In this document: positions 52,390 to 61,091 of the stretch, piece by piece
How the letters are laid out: every line of letters starts with the position of its first letter
Numbering within the stretch: the first letter of the stretch is position 1
From: Alphaproteobacteria bacterium
GTDB taxonomy: Bacteria; Pseudomonadota; Alphaproteobacteria; Micavibrionales; Micavibrionaceae
Assembly (NCBI GenBank): GCA_021775915.1
Contig: JAJFGW010000042.1
Coordinates: 1 to 64,000 of the forward strand
Reading direction: 5' to 3'
Length of the DNA stretch: 64,000 nucleotides
Program-made: the position numbers and the translations under genes
The notes under the pieces: model-generated
What the model was told of the DNA's origin: nothing
Seen by the model: only the letters and a program-made list of their open reading frames with translations
The model's database searches: none

Positions 52390-52836
52390 TTATTCCCCGC
52401 CCCAATCTTCAAGCCATAGTTTTGGCTTTTCATCCCGGAATCTTTTAACCAGCTCCACGCAATCCGAATCGTCTAAAACTGTCACCTTAATACCGCGTTC
52501 CTCAAGAAAATCAACGTTTCCAGCTGAATTAACCGTGTCCCCAACCACCACGCGGCCGATCTTGAATTGTACGATCGTACCGGCACACATCATGCAAGGG
52601 CTTAAAGTGGTGTACATGGTTACATGGCGGCGTGATTTCATCCTGCCGGCTTTGCGCATAGCATCCATTTCACCGTGAATAATGGGGCTGCCTTCCTGAA
52701 CAAGATGATTGTGGCCTTCAGCCAGGATATCGCCGTTCTCGTCTATTATTACTGCCCCTATCGGACAGCCGCCCTCATTATAGCTTTTAAAAGCCTGCTC
52801 ATAAGCACGTTTCATATAATAGTTATCATCGTGCAT
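52390..52836 (-). CDS. Cytosine deaminase of yeast FCY1 type
   Basis: The 148-aa protein follows yeast cytosine deaminase (Fcy1) closely in pattern and length: GGCPIGAVIID, GHNHLVQEGSPIIHGEMDAM with zinc ligand and catalytic Glu (H54-G-E56), TTLSPCMMCAGTIV (C81, C84), VVGDTVNSAGN, and a C-terminal KLWLEDWGGE (yeast: DWFEDIGE). Fcy1 turns cytosine into uracil and also acts on 5-substituted analogues. E. coli cytosine deaminase (CodA) is unrelated. It is the last gene of the Rieske operon, 27 bases after the phosphoribosyltransferase-like gene. The true substrate may be a modified base. Confidence 0.82.
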   Translation of the reverse strand: MHDDNYYMKRAYEQAFKSYNEGGCPIGAVIIDENGDILAEGHNHLVQEGSPIIHGEMDAMRKAGRMKSRRHVTMYTTLSPCMMCAGTIVQFKIGRVVVGDTVNSAGNVDFLEERGIKVTVLDDSDCVELVKRFRDEKPKLWLEDWGGE

Positions 52837-52863
52837 AACAGCCCCTCCTATTGTTCAAGCTAA

Positions 52864-53805
52864 TTACATGGTTAAACGATTTTTTTTGCTTACCCCTAAA
52901 GAAGATCTGAGCGCCGTGAAAGTATCACCCGCATCAGCTTCCAGCCCCCATGGATCTTCTGTAACAAAGAACTGAAGTCTTTCTTTGGATTTAGCATCAA
53001 GCGCGGCAACGTCAAAAAGCTCTGGGTTTGAAAGAATATATTTTTTAGCCCATTCTTCTCTGGATTCAAAATACAGATCAAGCTCAGCGAAGGTATCAGC
53101 GTCTATGAGACCGCTTTCCTGCAATTCTTTGAAGAAATCCAGATCAATACCCTTCAATGTAAGGCTTTTAAAGCCCGCTTCGTTAAGCTTATCAAGGCCA
53201 GCGTTACCCCTGTTAATCACAGATAAGGTGCCTACAACATTCAGATCATTTTCCTTAAGAACCGGCAACCATTTGTCAAAGTAGCTGGCCGCGTTGTGAA
53301 TCAAATCAGAAACATGCATGACATTAGGGCCAGCCTGAATTGTTTCTCCATCAAAACCCCGTCTGAGAACACTCTTATCCTTAAAAATAAACAAATGGTC
53401 TCTGCCCGTTTCCTGGGCAAAAGGTATCGAGAAAAACCAGTCCCGGCGCTCTCCGCCAGAAATGCAGCTATAATCCTGACCATCAAAAATTTTGCTGCTA
53501 TCAATCAATGTTGCAATGATCCGTTGAAACACTGGATTTCTACCGTATTCTTCCATGACCGCACTAAACAGACTCTCTGATTTCTCTTCTATAGAGCCAA
53601 CCTTTTGCACAATATTACTGATTTGCCCCAGAAGGCTACCTGCCGCATCTTCTCCTAAAAGCTTTTCAGTATTAACGTAAAAAGGCCCGGGTACACCCGC
53701 CGCATACCAGAAAACCGGCCCTTTCTGGTTATCCCATATGGACACTGCGTTACTGGAAAACACCTGCTTCAAGAGCTCATCATTCGTATAGATTTCATTG
53801 GTCAT
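52864..53805 (-). CDS. Orotate phosphoribosyltransferase-like protein
   Basis: 313 aa, longer than orotate phosphoribosyltransferase (~215). The middle has ISGGERRDWFFSIPFAQETG (matching the ISGGExRDxxFS region of OPRT-like proteins) and FIFKDKS, and NVMHVSDLIHNAASYFDKWLPVL takes the place of the PRPP loop. The usual acidic pair of the PRPP loop (E/V-D-D) is altered to SDL, so classical activity is uncertain. A C-terminal ~95-residue extension has no recognised domain. ATGA overlap with the Rieske gene. Confidence 0.65.
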   Translation of the reverse strand: MTNEIYTNDELLKQVFSSNAVSIWDNQKGPVFWYAAGVPGPFYVNTEKLLGEDAAGSLLGQISNIVQKVGSIEEKSESLFSAVMEEYGRNPVFQRIIATLIDSSKIFDGQDYSCISGGERRDWFFSIPFAQETGRDHLFIFKDKSVLRRGFDGETIQAGPNVMHVSDLIHNAASYFDKWLPVLKENDLNVVGTLSVINRGNAGLDKLNEAGFKSLTLKGIDLDFFKELQESGLIDADTFAELDLYFESREEWAKKYILSNPELFDVAALDAKSKERLQFFVTEDPWGLEADAGDTFTALRSSLGVSKKNRLTM

Positions 53806-55058
53806 GGTTCAAACTTCATTCCTGTTTTATATTTCTTCGACAACGCTTTCTTTGAAGACTCAGGAAGTTCATATTCCGAATGTCTTTCATCAAAAGTTTC
53901 TTCTTTAGTTTTCTTCTGCACAAATTCTGGATCTTCTGCACAACTCATGGGAATATAGCCTCCCATCCAGTCTCTCAAATCTATGATTTTTCCAGCCTGA
54001 TCTTTATCATACTGGTTTGCTATGGGTCTATCACCATTTTTTACAGCTTCTATCTGATCTCTCAACATCTTCCTGAACATCACAACACCTTTATCGGATG
54101 CTCCAAGTCGTTCTTTTGTACGGTCATACACCGGCCCCTGGGTTTCCGTCGCCATAGCGTCCTGGCTCATAAAGTCATTCATTTTATATTTGCCATCTTC
54201 ATCCTGACGTTTTGGCTGTTTCACGACCTCGATTTCAGGCGCTTCACCGGGCTTACACTCTTCCCCTGGCACAAAGGTTAGCCAGAAAATCCGTGTTGTC
54301 GTATCGTCAATGGGCACGCGCCAATGAGTTTCGGTCATAAGCCTTAGAATGTTCGGAAAAACAAGCAAATTTCCCCAACCTTCTTTATCATCACCTTCAT
54401 ATTCCCAACTCTTTACAATGCCCCAATCAAACGGCTGAAAACCGTATTTCTTCATAGGCAGATTAAAGCCTGTATTATCATTCGCCCCTATCGCTTCCAG
54501 ATATTTAGCATGAAGGAAAAAAGTATGGGTTACATCGGCGGCGTTCTCTTGTATCTGAAGCCAGTTACACTGGTGATCGTCTTGCACCTCGATTTTGTAA
54601 GAACCGTCTGTCCTGTGCAACATATCCCACTCTGGAAACACAGGTTCATCTTCTTCCGGCCCCATATAGGTAAACAGGATACCGCAGCGTTCAACAACCG
54701 GATAAGACGGTAACAGCTTTGTGGGCTTGTTTTTCTTCTCAAAAGGCTTGTCTATGCACACGCCATCAAAATCAAATTCCCAACCATGATAGCAACAACG
54801 AATGGAATCGGCTTCCTGAAAAGCATAACTAAGAGAAGCGCCACGGTGAGGACATTTTTCACCCATCAAAGCAAACCCGCCATCATCCTTCTTTATCAGG
54901 ATCAGCTCTTCATCGAGCACTTTGATCTTTTTAATGGAGTTCTCATCATCAACATCACCGGCAAGGGCAAAAGGCTGCCAGTAACGGCGCAAAAGTTCCC
55001 CGCCAGGCGTGCCCTTCCCTACTTGTGTAAGTTCTTCATTCAGCTCTTTTTTAAGCAT
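53802..55058 (-). CDS. Rieske non-heme iron oxygenase
   Basis: 418 aa. N-terminal Rieske [2Fe-2S] domain: C69-x-H71 (KCPHRG) and C88-x2-H91 (RCCYHGWEFDF). C-terminal catalytic domain with the iron-binding motif ENAADVTHTFFLH (D175, H178, H183). The arrangement is like phthalate dioxygenase/N-demethylase-type alpha subunits, which act with a separate reductase; no reductase or ferredoxin gene is in the window. With the deaminase and phosphoribosyltransferase-like genes the substrate may be a nucleobase. Transcribed from the promoter at 55099-55128. Confidence 0.9.
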   Translation of the reverse strand: MLKKELNEELTQVGKGTPGGELLRRYWQPFALAGDVDDENSIKKIKVLDEELILIKKDDGGFALMGEKCPHRGASLSYAFQEADSIRCCYHGWEFDFDGVCIDKPFEKKNKPTKLLPSYPVVERCGILFTYMGPEEDEPVFPEWDMLHRTDGSYKIEVQDDHQCNWLQIQENAADVTHTFFLHAKYLEAIGANDNTGFNLPMKKYGFQPFDWGIVKSWEYEGDDKEGWGNLLVFPNILRLMTETHWRVPIDDTTTRIFWLTFVPGEECKPGEAPEIEVVKQPKRQDEDGKYKMNDFMSQDAMATETQGPVYDRTKERLGASDKGVVMFRKMLRDQIEAVKNGDRPIANQYDKDQAGKIIDLRDWMGGYIPMSCAEDPEFVQKKTKEETFDERHSEYELPESSKKALSKKYKTGMKFEP

Positions 55059-55098
55059 TATTCAGTCTCTATTGTAATTTTCCGTAAAACAACCGTAG

Positions 55099-55128
55099 GT
55101 TATACACCCGCCAGTTACCTTATGTCAA
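55099..55128 (-). promoter_or_regulatory. Promoter of the Rieske operon
   Basis: TTGACA on the minus strand (55123-55128) and TATAAC (55099-55104), spaced by 18 bases, 41 bases before the Rieske ATG. It lies between the XRE regulator stop and the Rieske start, so the operon has its own promoter. Confidence 0.6.
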
Positions 55129-55146
55129 AAATACGTTCTAAATAGT

Positions 55147-55806
55147 TTAGGCTTTTTTCTTCTTTTTCTTTGCTGAGACTGGCTTTGCGTTGTCCCATGC
55201 GAAGTTAAACAAGTGCCTCCAAGACTCCGCTATCATGATATTCTCGATAATAGTTGTCGTCTTAGGCTCTGTAAGTTGTGAAAAGGCCACCTTGTTATCG
55301 TATATGTACAGGGGCACTGGCACCGTTTCGGTAATGGGCATCCACCGATAGCTCTCTTCAGGCGCTATAAAGTTCGTATCCCCTTCCCTCTTTAATACGC
55401 GCTGCGTTAAGCCTGCCGCATAAAGCCTCTCAACATGCTTTACGACCATTTCCCTGAACTCTTTATAATCCAGAGGCGACTCCCCATGAACACCATAAAC
55501 AAGCACTTCTCCGCCTGTCTCCTTAAGAGTCTTATAGATATCGTCCAGCAAGAATTGCTCGCCCTCTATGCCTTCATAAGACGATACCATCTGATCCCTT
55601 AAGGCTACGCCGGATCGCGGTAAAAACTCTATACCGTGGTTTTCAAAGGTTTTTTGCAACTTCTTGAGCGTTGTATCCTTTGTTGACGAAGAACCCCTCT
55701 CACAGTCATAGATGGTTTTTCTTCCAACTCCGCTTACGAGTTCAAGCTGTTCCTGTTTCCAGTTAAGCAAAGCTCTTGCTGCTTTTACCTGTGCGCTATT
55801 AATCAT
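55147..55806 (-). CDS. XRE-type transcriptional regulator with C-terminal effector domain
   Basis: 219 aa: an N-terminal Cro/C1-type helix-turn-helix (KAARALLNWKQEQLELVSGVGRKTIYDCERG, about 8-38) and a C-terminal ~130-residue domain beginning LLDDIYKTLKETGGEVLVYGVHG with a well-conserved-looking end (IIENIMIAESWRHLFNFAWDNA), then a poly-Lys tail. It is encoded in the same direction as the Rieske operon, 88 bases ahead of it. It likely binds the 13-bp inverted repeat upstream (55851-55883) and responds to a small molecule; both are inferences. Confidence 0.75.
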   Translation of the reverse strand: MINSAQVKAARALLNWKQEQLELVSGVGRKTIYDCERGSSSTKDTTLKKLQKTFENHGIEFLPRSGVALRDQMVSSYEGIEGEQFLLDDIYKTLKETGGEVLVYGVHGESPLDYKEFREMVVKHVERLYAAGLTQRVLKREGDTNFIAPEESYRWMPITETVPVPLYIYDNKVAFSQLTEPKTTTIIENIMIAESWRHLFNFAWDNAKPVSAKKKKKKA

Positions 55807-55850
55807 GGGCTTTGATATACATGTAAATACTCAGAAAGTCCAGAAAAATA

Positions 55851-55883
55851 CCCAATATGATAATAGAAAGTTATCATATTGGG
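55851..55883. promoter_or_regulatory. Perfect 13-bp inverted repeat: operator and/or trb terminator
   Basis: CCCAATATGATAA (55851-55863) and TTATCATATTGGG (55871-55883) are exact reverse complements with a 7-base spacer. The site lies 45 bases before the XRE gene start, so it is a good operator candidate. On the minus strand it is followed by TATTTTTC, so it may also terminate the trb operon that ends at 55977. Confidence 0.6.
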
Positions 55884-55976
55884 CGTTTAATAGAACAGAA
55901 AAGATTATTACGCACGAACCTAGTGCATCTGATTAGTTTCTAGATCCCCCCTGCCCATTCACACCTGACCGGATAA

Positions 55977-57170
55977 TTAGAATTGATACGGGCTTAAAAT
56001 CATGTCCTTGTTAACAAGCACCCTGACCGGATATCCGGCCCGTATCGTGATCGTGGGCTGTACATCGAGATTACGGCGGGTGATTTCCTGCCCTACGCGG
56101 CCGGATTCCTGTGCCACGGTTGCCCCTACATCATTTAGAGAGTCGCCGCCCTCATCATCTGCAAGGTTTCCTGCCCAGGCTATTGCCGTTGACATTAATA
56201 TGCCGCCTGCAAGACGGTTCAAATGGTAATCCACCTTATCGGATAGACCGCTGGCACCAGCCTTGTCAGTGGCAATCATGCCATCGAGCTGAATAGAGTA
56301 GCCATTGGGCATGATTAAACGCTGCCAGGCCACTAAAGCCCTGCTCTGGCCGTATGCTACAACAGAGTCATAACGCCCATAGAGCTTTGCTCCCTGCGGG
56401 ATAAGCAAATAACGGCCTGTCACCGAGTCAAAGACATTCTGTGTTACCTGCGCGATTACATCACCGGGCAAGTCTGAATCTACAACAGTGACCAATGCGC
56501 CCGGAATAACAGTGCCGGCCTTCACTTCATATTTTGAAATTGGGCCCTGATAAGGTCTTTCTAAATATGTTCCTCCTATTGCAAACTCATTCAGGAAAGC
56601 CAGTTTTTGACCCTGAAGGTTTTGCTGCGCGTATTCAGGAAGCTCGGAACCGTAATTTGCATCAACCCTGCCCGTAAAATCATCACCCTCAACAGGTAAT
56701 TTGGGCACTGTTAAGCTTGATATGTTTTGCTCGATATCCGGCTTCACAAAAAACACATCGCTTTTAAGTGCCTCCTGATCCTGCCTTTCCCGTTCACGCA
56801 TAGCGATCATATCCTGCTGTGAAAGCTCCGGTCCAGCTGCAGGTTGTATGCCGGCCATTAATACTGGCTGGCTCCTTTGATCTGGCGGTAATGGCTTTGC
56901 GATAGCGCCATAATCAGAAGGCAGCTGGCTTATGCGGTCAGATGGTAAGCCCGTTACAGCCTGTGCAGAGGGTTCCTTTGCCTGATTGCCCGTATGATTT
57001 GTAGAGTCCAGACCATACACCAAGGCAACCATCAAAAGACTTCCCAGAACTGCTGTTCCTATCCCTATCGTTCTACGATTGATCCGCGTAATTTTCCTTT
57101 CAGGCGGATCAAGAGACAGAGCTTCCGGCTCCTGCTTTTTCCCTGACTGGTTTAAAATATCGTCTTCCAT
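55977..57170 (-). CDS. trbI: TrbI/VirB10 family protein
   Basis: 397 aa: a short cytoplasmic N-terminus, one membrane segment (about 36-52, TAVLGSLLMVALVYGL), a Pro/Gln-rich periplasmic linker, and the C-terminal VirB10 beta-barrel-like domain (KYEVKAGTVIPGALVTVVDSDLPGDVIAQV, YLLIPQGAKLYGRYDS, GYSIQLDGMIATDKAGASGL). It spans the envelope and senses energy from the ATPases. It is the last gene of the trb operon. Confidence 0.93.
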   Translation of the reverse strand: MEDDILNQSGKKQEPEALSLDPPERKITRINRRTIGIGTAVLGSLLMVALVYGLDSTNHTGNQAKEPSAQAVTGLPSDRISQLPSDYGAIAKPLPPDQRSQPVLMAGIQPAAGPELSQQDMIAMRERERQDQEALKSDVFFVKPDIEQNISSLTVPKLPVEGDDFTGRVDANYGSELPEYAQQNLQGQKLAFLNEFAIGGTYLERPYQGPISKYEVKAGTVIPGALVTVVDSDLPGDVIAQVTQNVFDSVTGRYLLIPQGAKLYGRYDSVVAYGQSRALVAWQRLIMPNGYSIQLDGMIATDKAGASGLSDKVDYHLNRLAGGILMSTAIAWAGNLADDEGGDSLNDVGATVAQESGRVGQEITRRNLDVQPTITIRAGYPVRVLVNKDMILSPYQF

Positions 57171-57183
57171 GATTTCTGCCTTT

Positions 57184-58215
57184 CTAGTTGTTTAATTTGC
57201 CATGATCGGCAGAAGCAAAGATGCCCCAAAAAGACGCTTCGCCATCCCTCCGGATTTCAACAACCATCTGTGGATCTTCGCCTAAGCGCAATTCCGCTAT
57301 ATCAACCAGACGGTCAATGACGTAATAGTTTTTCTTCACGCGGTAATTGACGATTTCAGTAGAGCCATCTCCTGAACGCACAAATAAAGGCGGCGCTTCT
57401 GAAACACCCAGAGATTTGGGAAAGCGAATATAGGTTTTCATCCCATCATCAAAAGCCTGCACAGGCTTCCACTTTGGATCTTTATGGTCGCTTACCGTTT
57501 CAATATCGTAATCAAAATTAAGATCATCAACAGAGACATTTCCGGCAATTACCTGATCTTCGGACAGTTGCTTGGCATGGATGCTGTTCTTTATCTCATG
57601 AAAATCATCATGCGGATAATTCCATGTTACGGCCGCATTATAAACGCCACCTCTGATAGCCTTGGCCTCCATAAGATAAACACGTTGATCTGTGGTAATA
57701 ATAAGGTTCGTGGCTATATCAGGGCGCACAGGCTTTAAAAGGAGAAGCGTTTGCGATTGTCCGTTTTTTCCTGTGACTGTTTCCCCTAAAACCCATCGCA
57801 CAGTGTCGCCGGCACTGGCACTAATTAGTTTTTCTCCGGGCTTTAATGCCACAGTGCTGACATAGCCGGGGGCACACCAAACTTCAAAAAGAGCGCCCGG
57901 CATATAATCATAAACCTGAACGGCATTAATAAAGCCATCGGGCGTAGATTGCTGAAGGGCTTCTTTATTGGCGTTTTTAATAGCCTTCTGCGGATCTTCC
58001 ACCTTCTTTGCTTTCTGCATGGGAAGTTTACGAAGCTGAGGCGCTGCCACTGGTACGGGCACCTCCACGACCTCGATTTTTGTCTCCGGTGTAACGCCAG
58101 CCTGTATGAACTGTGTTTCACTGGGTTCGCGGCTACTAAAAAGTGAATTTGTTGTTTCACACCCTGCCATCGCGAGAACGGAAACAGTTAGTAATAATGG
58201 ACGTAGTTTTTTCAT
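57184..58215 (-). CDS. trbG: TrbG/VirB9 family protein
   Basis: 343 aa with a lipoprotein-type signal peptide (LLLTVSVLAMAGCETT); in RP4 VirB7-like and VirB9-like functions are separate, but lipid-anchored TrbG proteins are known. The VirB9 core is seen in VYLMEAKAIRGGVYNAAVTWNYP, FDDGMKTYIRFPKSL and NYRVKKNYYVIDRLVDIAELRLG. It forms the outer-membrane core complex with TrbI. 13 bases before trbI. Confidence 0.92.
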   Translation of the reverse strand: MKKLRPLLLTVSVLAMAGCETTNSLFSSREPSETQFIQAGVTPETKIEVVEVPVPVAAPQLRKLPMQKAKKVEDPQKAIKNANKEALQQSTPDGFINAVQVYDYMPGALFEVWCAPGYVSTVALKPGEKLISASAGDTVRWVLGETVTGKNGQSQTLLLLKPVRPDIATNLIITTDQRVYLMEAKAIRGGVYNAAVTWNYPHDDFHEIKNSIHAKQLSEDQVIAGNVSVDDLNFDYDIETVSDHKDPKWKPVQAFDDGMKTYIRFPKSLGVSEAPPLFVRSGDGSTEIVNYRVKKNYYVIDRLVDIAELRLGEDPQMVVEIRRDGEASFWGIFASADHGKLNN

Positions 58216-58251
58216 TTTCTTCTCCTACCTGTTAAAAAATTGCATAAAAAT

Positions 58252-58932
58252 TTAAAGCTCGCGTTCCCACGAAAGATTTTTGATGTAGATACCAAGCGGG
58301 TTAGTAAACATGGTTTCCCTGTCCTGTGGGGGGTTAACCTCGATGGTAAAAAGCCCTGTATAACTGTCCTGCTGGATTAGAACGCCATTGGCATATAGCA
58401 GCTCTCGCCACTGAATCTGATAGGTGTTGTCTGTACGCTCTACAACGCTCGACACTTCAACGTTTTTAGCTTCCTGACCTACATTCTCAAACGGATCATT
58501 ATTCTCCGCATACTCATTAAGCGTTTGTGCCGCTACAGGGCTAAGAAAGTCATATGCCTTTAGCCAGTTTTCGCGGATCACAATAGGATCAACGGATTTA
58601 GACCGTACATTTTTAATCCAGTCTGCCAGAAAATAACTGACCTCTGCTTTTTGTGGCTGGTAACGATCGGCCATAAGCTTGATCTCGCCCGGTTTCCCGA
58701 TTTCGTTTACAGGGACAACAAAAGCTTCAACCGTACTTTGCTGGCTTTGATAGATTATGCCTCCTATCAGGCATACCGTGGCAAACACATTACCCAGAGC
58801 TAATAAGCGCCAGTTTTTTGCTTGTACACGTGCTGAGCCTATTCGTTCATCCCACTCCCCTGCCGCCTGATGGTAATTAGGCATAATTTTTTTCTCCTTT
58901 TTGAATGGATTTTGTACTTTTGAAAAAGCCAT
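58252..58932 (-). CDS. trbF: TrbF/VirB8 family protein
   Basis: 226 aa with an N-terminal membrane segment (NWRLLALGNVFATVCLIGGIIY) and a VirB8-like periplasmic domain (YFLADWIKNVRSKSVDPIVIRENW, YQIQWRELLYANGVLIQQDSYTGLFTIEV). It is an assembly factor of the channel. AGGAGTAA lies before the first ATG; M17 (58884) is an alternative start. Confidence 0.92.
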   Translation of the reverse strand: MAFSKVQNPFKKEKKIMPNYHQAAGEWDERIGSARVQAKNWRLLALGNVFATVCLIGGIIYQSQQSTVEAFVVPVNEIGKPGEIKLMADRYQPQKAEVSYFLADWIKNVRSKSVDPIVIRENWLKAYDFLSPVAAQTLNEYAENNDPFENVGQEAKNVEVSSVVERTDNTYQIQWRELLYANGVLIQQDSYTGLFTIEVNPPQDRETMFTNPLGIYIKNLSWEREL

Positions 58933-58937
58933 TATTA

Positions 58938-60179
58938 TTACTCCTCTTTCTCTCCGATGTTGGTTGCAGTCATGCCGCCTGAGTTATCACCGCTCATAAC
59001 AGCAGACATTCCTTTTGAAGTTGATCTTTTGGCAAACCCGCCTAATTCCTTCATTCCCGCTTTAGCGACAGAGCCGCCTTGCGGGGAAGGAAGGGCTGCA
59101 GCAGATGCCGGGTTGACACCTGCCGCAGCCTGGGCGGGGGTAGTTGCAGCTGAGCCTCCTGTTTGAACGTTGGATGGACTATGAGAAGGAAAGGCTGCAG
59201 CTGCAGCATTCGTAAGACCTGCAACCGGCGTTTTACCGCCGATTTGAGGAACCATAGAAGCGCGACGAACGGAATTAATACCTGAAGCGCCAGCTGCAAC
59301 GCCTTGTGCAGCCATAAATCCGGCTCCGGCGACTGCCCCGGCGCCCATAAGTGCCGTTGTCGCCGCTGTGCCAGCACCTAAAGACGGGCCGCCACTAACC
59401 ATGCTTCCTGCAAGACTTGGGGCGAAAAGCGCCAAAGCCATTAAAACCAGTGAACCTAAACAAATAGAAAGAGCTTCACCGATATTTGGATCTGTGCCGG
59501 GTGTAAGGTCATTAAATAAGGAAGATCCTATGGCAACAATCAGCGCCAAGGTCATTAGCTTTAATCCTGCCGAGGGAATATAGCCCAAAGCTCTTTCTGC
59601 CAGAAATGTTGTCTTGGAAAAAAGCGCGAAAGGCACCACAACAAACGCTGCAAGCGTTACGATTTTAAATTCCAGAATTGTCACCAAAACCTGAATAGCA
59701 ACCATAAAAAAGGAAAATAGAACGGCAATAACAGCCAGAGAAATAATGATGATCTCACCAATATTTTCAAAGAAAGCGATTGGCCCTGAGAGATCGGCTA
59801 TCTGCTGTAATAGAACATCAACAACCTCTACACCTTTCTGAGCTATAGCACCGGGACGGAAAAAATCAGTCACCGTCATAGGATCTCCGGCAGCTTTTAG
59901 TCCCATCCTTGTAAATGAATGAGCTATTGTCTCTGAAAGTCTTTGCCAGTCATTTAAGAGATAAGCAAAAAAGCCGATAGCCAGTACTTTACGGATAAAA
60001 GGCACAAGCACATTGCCACCTTCATCGAAAGCCCAGAACAACGCTGCCATTGTGAGGCTAATCACGATTAAAGCAGACGTAAGATAGAATACATCGCCTT
60101 GTATCAGGCCAAACCCTGAATCAATGAATGCCGAAAAAACATTCAAAAAACGATCAATTACGCCAATGTCGTTTGCCAT
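58938..60179 (-). CDS. trbL: TrbL/VirB6 family polytopic membrane protein
   Basis: 413 aa: at least five membrane segments (e.g. YLTSALIVISLTMAALFWAF and IGEIIIISLAVIAVLFSFFMVAI), FKIVTLAAFVVVPFALFSKTTFLAERALGY typical of TrbL, and a long low-complexity Ala/Gly/Ser/Pro-rich C-terminal tail (from about 265). VirB6-type proteins form part of the inner-membrane channel. The gene ends 5 bases before trbF. Confidence 0.92.
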   Translation of the reverse strand: MANDIGVIDRFLNVFSAFIDSGFGLIQGDVFYLTSALIVISLTMAALFWAFDEGGNVLVPFIRKVLAIGFFAYLLNDWQRLSETIAHSFTRMGLKAAGDPMTVTDFFRPGAIAQKGVEVVDVLLQQIADLSGPIAFFENIGEIIIISLAVIAVLFSFFMVAIQVLVTILEFKIVTLAAFVVVPFALFSKTTFLAERALGYIPSAGLKLMTLALIVAIGSSLFNDLTPGTDPNIGEALSICLGSLVLMALALFAPSLAGSMVSGGPSLGAGTAATTALMGAGAVAGAGFMAAQGVAAGASGINSVRRASMVPQIGGKTPVAGLTNAAAAAFPSHSPSNVQTGGSAATTPAQAAAGVNPASAAALPSPQGGSVAKAGMKELGGFAKRSTSKGMSAVMSGDNSGGMTATNIGEKEE

Positions 60180-60210
60180 TAGTTCATCCTCTTACCCTAT
60201 CGGGCGCTTA

Positions 60211-60372
60211 TTAATATGAGTGTTTAAATGGATCTGTGTCCGTGGGCGTATACTCCGTCATGCCCTCTCTGGCTTCAGATCTTTCCGGCTCCTTGCCGGA
60301 TTTTTCCGCGTTATCACACGCAGCTAGTAAAAAAACGCATAGGATTACTGTGAGGTACTGAATAACCTTCAT
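60211..60372 (-). CDS. TrbK-like small lipoprotein (entry-exclusion candidate)
   Basis: From the ATG at 60372 (AGGGGAAT upstream) 53 aa: signal peptide KVIQYLTVILCVFLLAAC with lipobox LAAC (Cys 19), and a charged tail. Position between trbJ and trbL and its lipoprotein nature match TrbK, the RP4 entry-exclusion protein. Unusually its last 17 residues (GMTEYTPTDTDPFKHSY) match the TrbJ C-terminus at 11 of 17 positions. The function is inferred from position. Confidence 0.7.
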   Translation of the reverse strand: MKVIQYLTVILCVFLLAACDNAEKSGKEPERSEAREGMTEYTPTDTDPFKHSY

Positions 60373-60382
60373 AACTATTCCC

Positions 60383-61090
60383 CTAATACGAACGTTTAAA
60401 CGGGTTGGTGCTGACCGGCGTATAATCCGCCATGCCAACCTTTGCCTCTTCAGCTACAGAACGGGCCTGCGCTTCTTTTGCGTTCTGCTCGGCAATAAAA
60501 GTGTTCAAAGCTCTTGTCTGCGACATAAGCAAAATCTCAAGTTCTGATACCTGACCACTGATAGCCGCTAACAGCTGATTGGTTGCCTGTACTGCGGCTG
60601 TCTGTCCCTGCGCCCCGTTTGATCGGGACACCAAGGCACTAACTTCAGCCTGTGTTTTTGGAATATTCTCACTTACCTGTGCCTGTACTGCCATAGCATG
60701 ACGTTGCGCCTCGCGCGTCTGATCAAGCCATTCTATACGCTGGCTTTCCAGTTCACCAAAGCCATTCCCTGTGTATTCTGAAGGATATACAGCTTCAAAC
60801 TGGTCATTGATCGTTCCTACATTGTAGGCAATGCCCTGCGTCTGATTTATCAGGTTGCGCGTTGACTCTACAATCTGCTGAATATTGCCCGTACTGTCAT
60901 AGTTCAGGTTTGCCAGCATCTTTGCCTGATTTTGTAGTTCCTGCACCTGATTGTTGATCTGCTGCAGCGTTCTGGTCGCTGTTAAAAGGTTTTGCTGGTA
61001 ATTCCACGGATCATAAACCGTGTAAGCCTCAGCTGGTCCTACAGCCAGAAACGCGCACAGCGTTATTGTCATTCCTGCTTTCCTGAACAT
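60383..61090 (-). CDS. trbJ: TrbJ/VirB5 family protein
   Basis: 235 aa with a signal peptide (cleavage near AEA-YTVYDP) and the typical TrbJ N-terminus of the mature protein (VYDPWNYQQNLLTATRTLQQINNQVQELQNQ), followed by long helices. It is likely a minor pilus or channel component exposed to the periplasm. Its C-terminal GMADYTPVSTNPFKRSY is repeated in the TrbK-like lipoprotein next to it. Confidence 0.92.
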   Translation of the reverse strand: MFRKAGMTITLCAFLAVGPAEAYTVYDPWNYQQNLLTATRTLQQINNQVQELQNQAKMLANLNYDSTGNIQQIVESTRNLINQTQGIAYNVGTINDQFEAVYPSEYTGNGFGELESQRIEWLDQTREAQRHAMAVQAQVSENIPKTQAEVSALVSRSNGAQGQTAAVQATNQLLAAISGQVSELEILLMSQTRALNTFIAEQNAKEAQARSVAEEAKVGMADYTPVSTNPFKRSY

Positions 61091-61091
61091 T

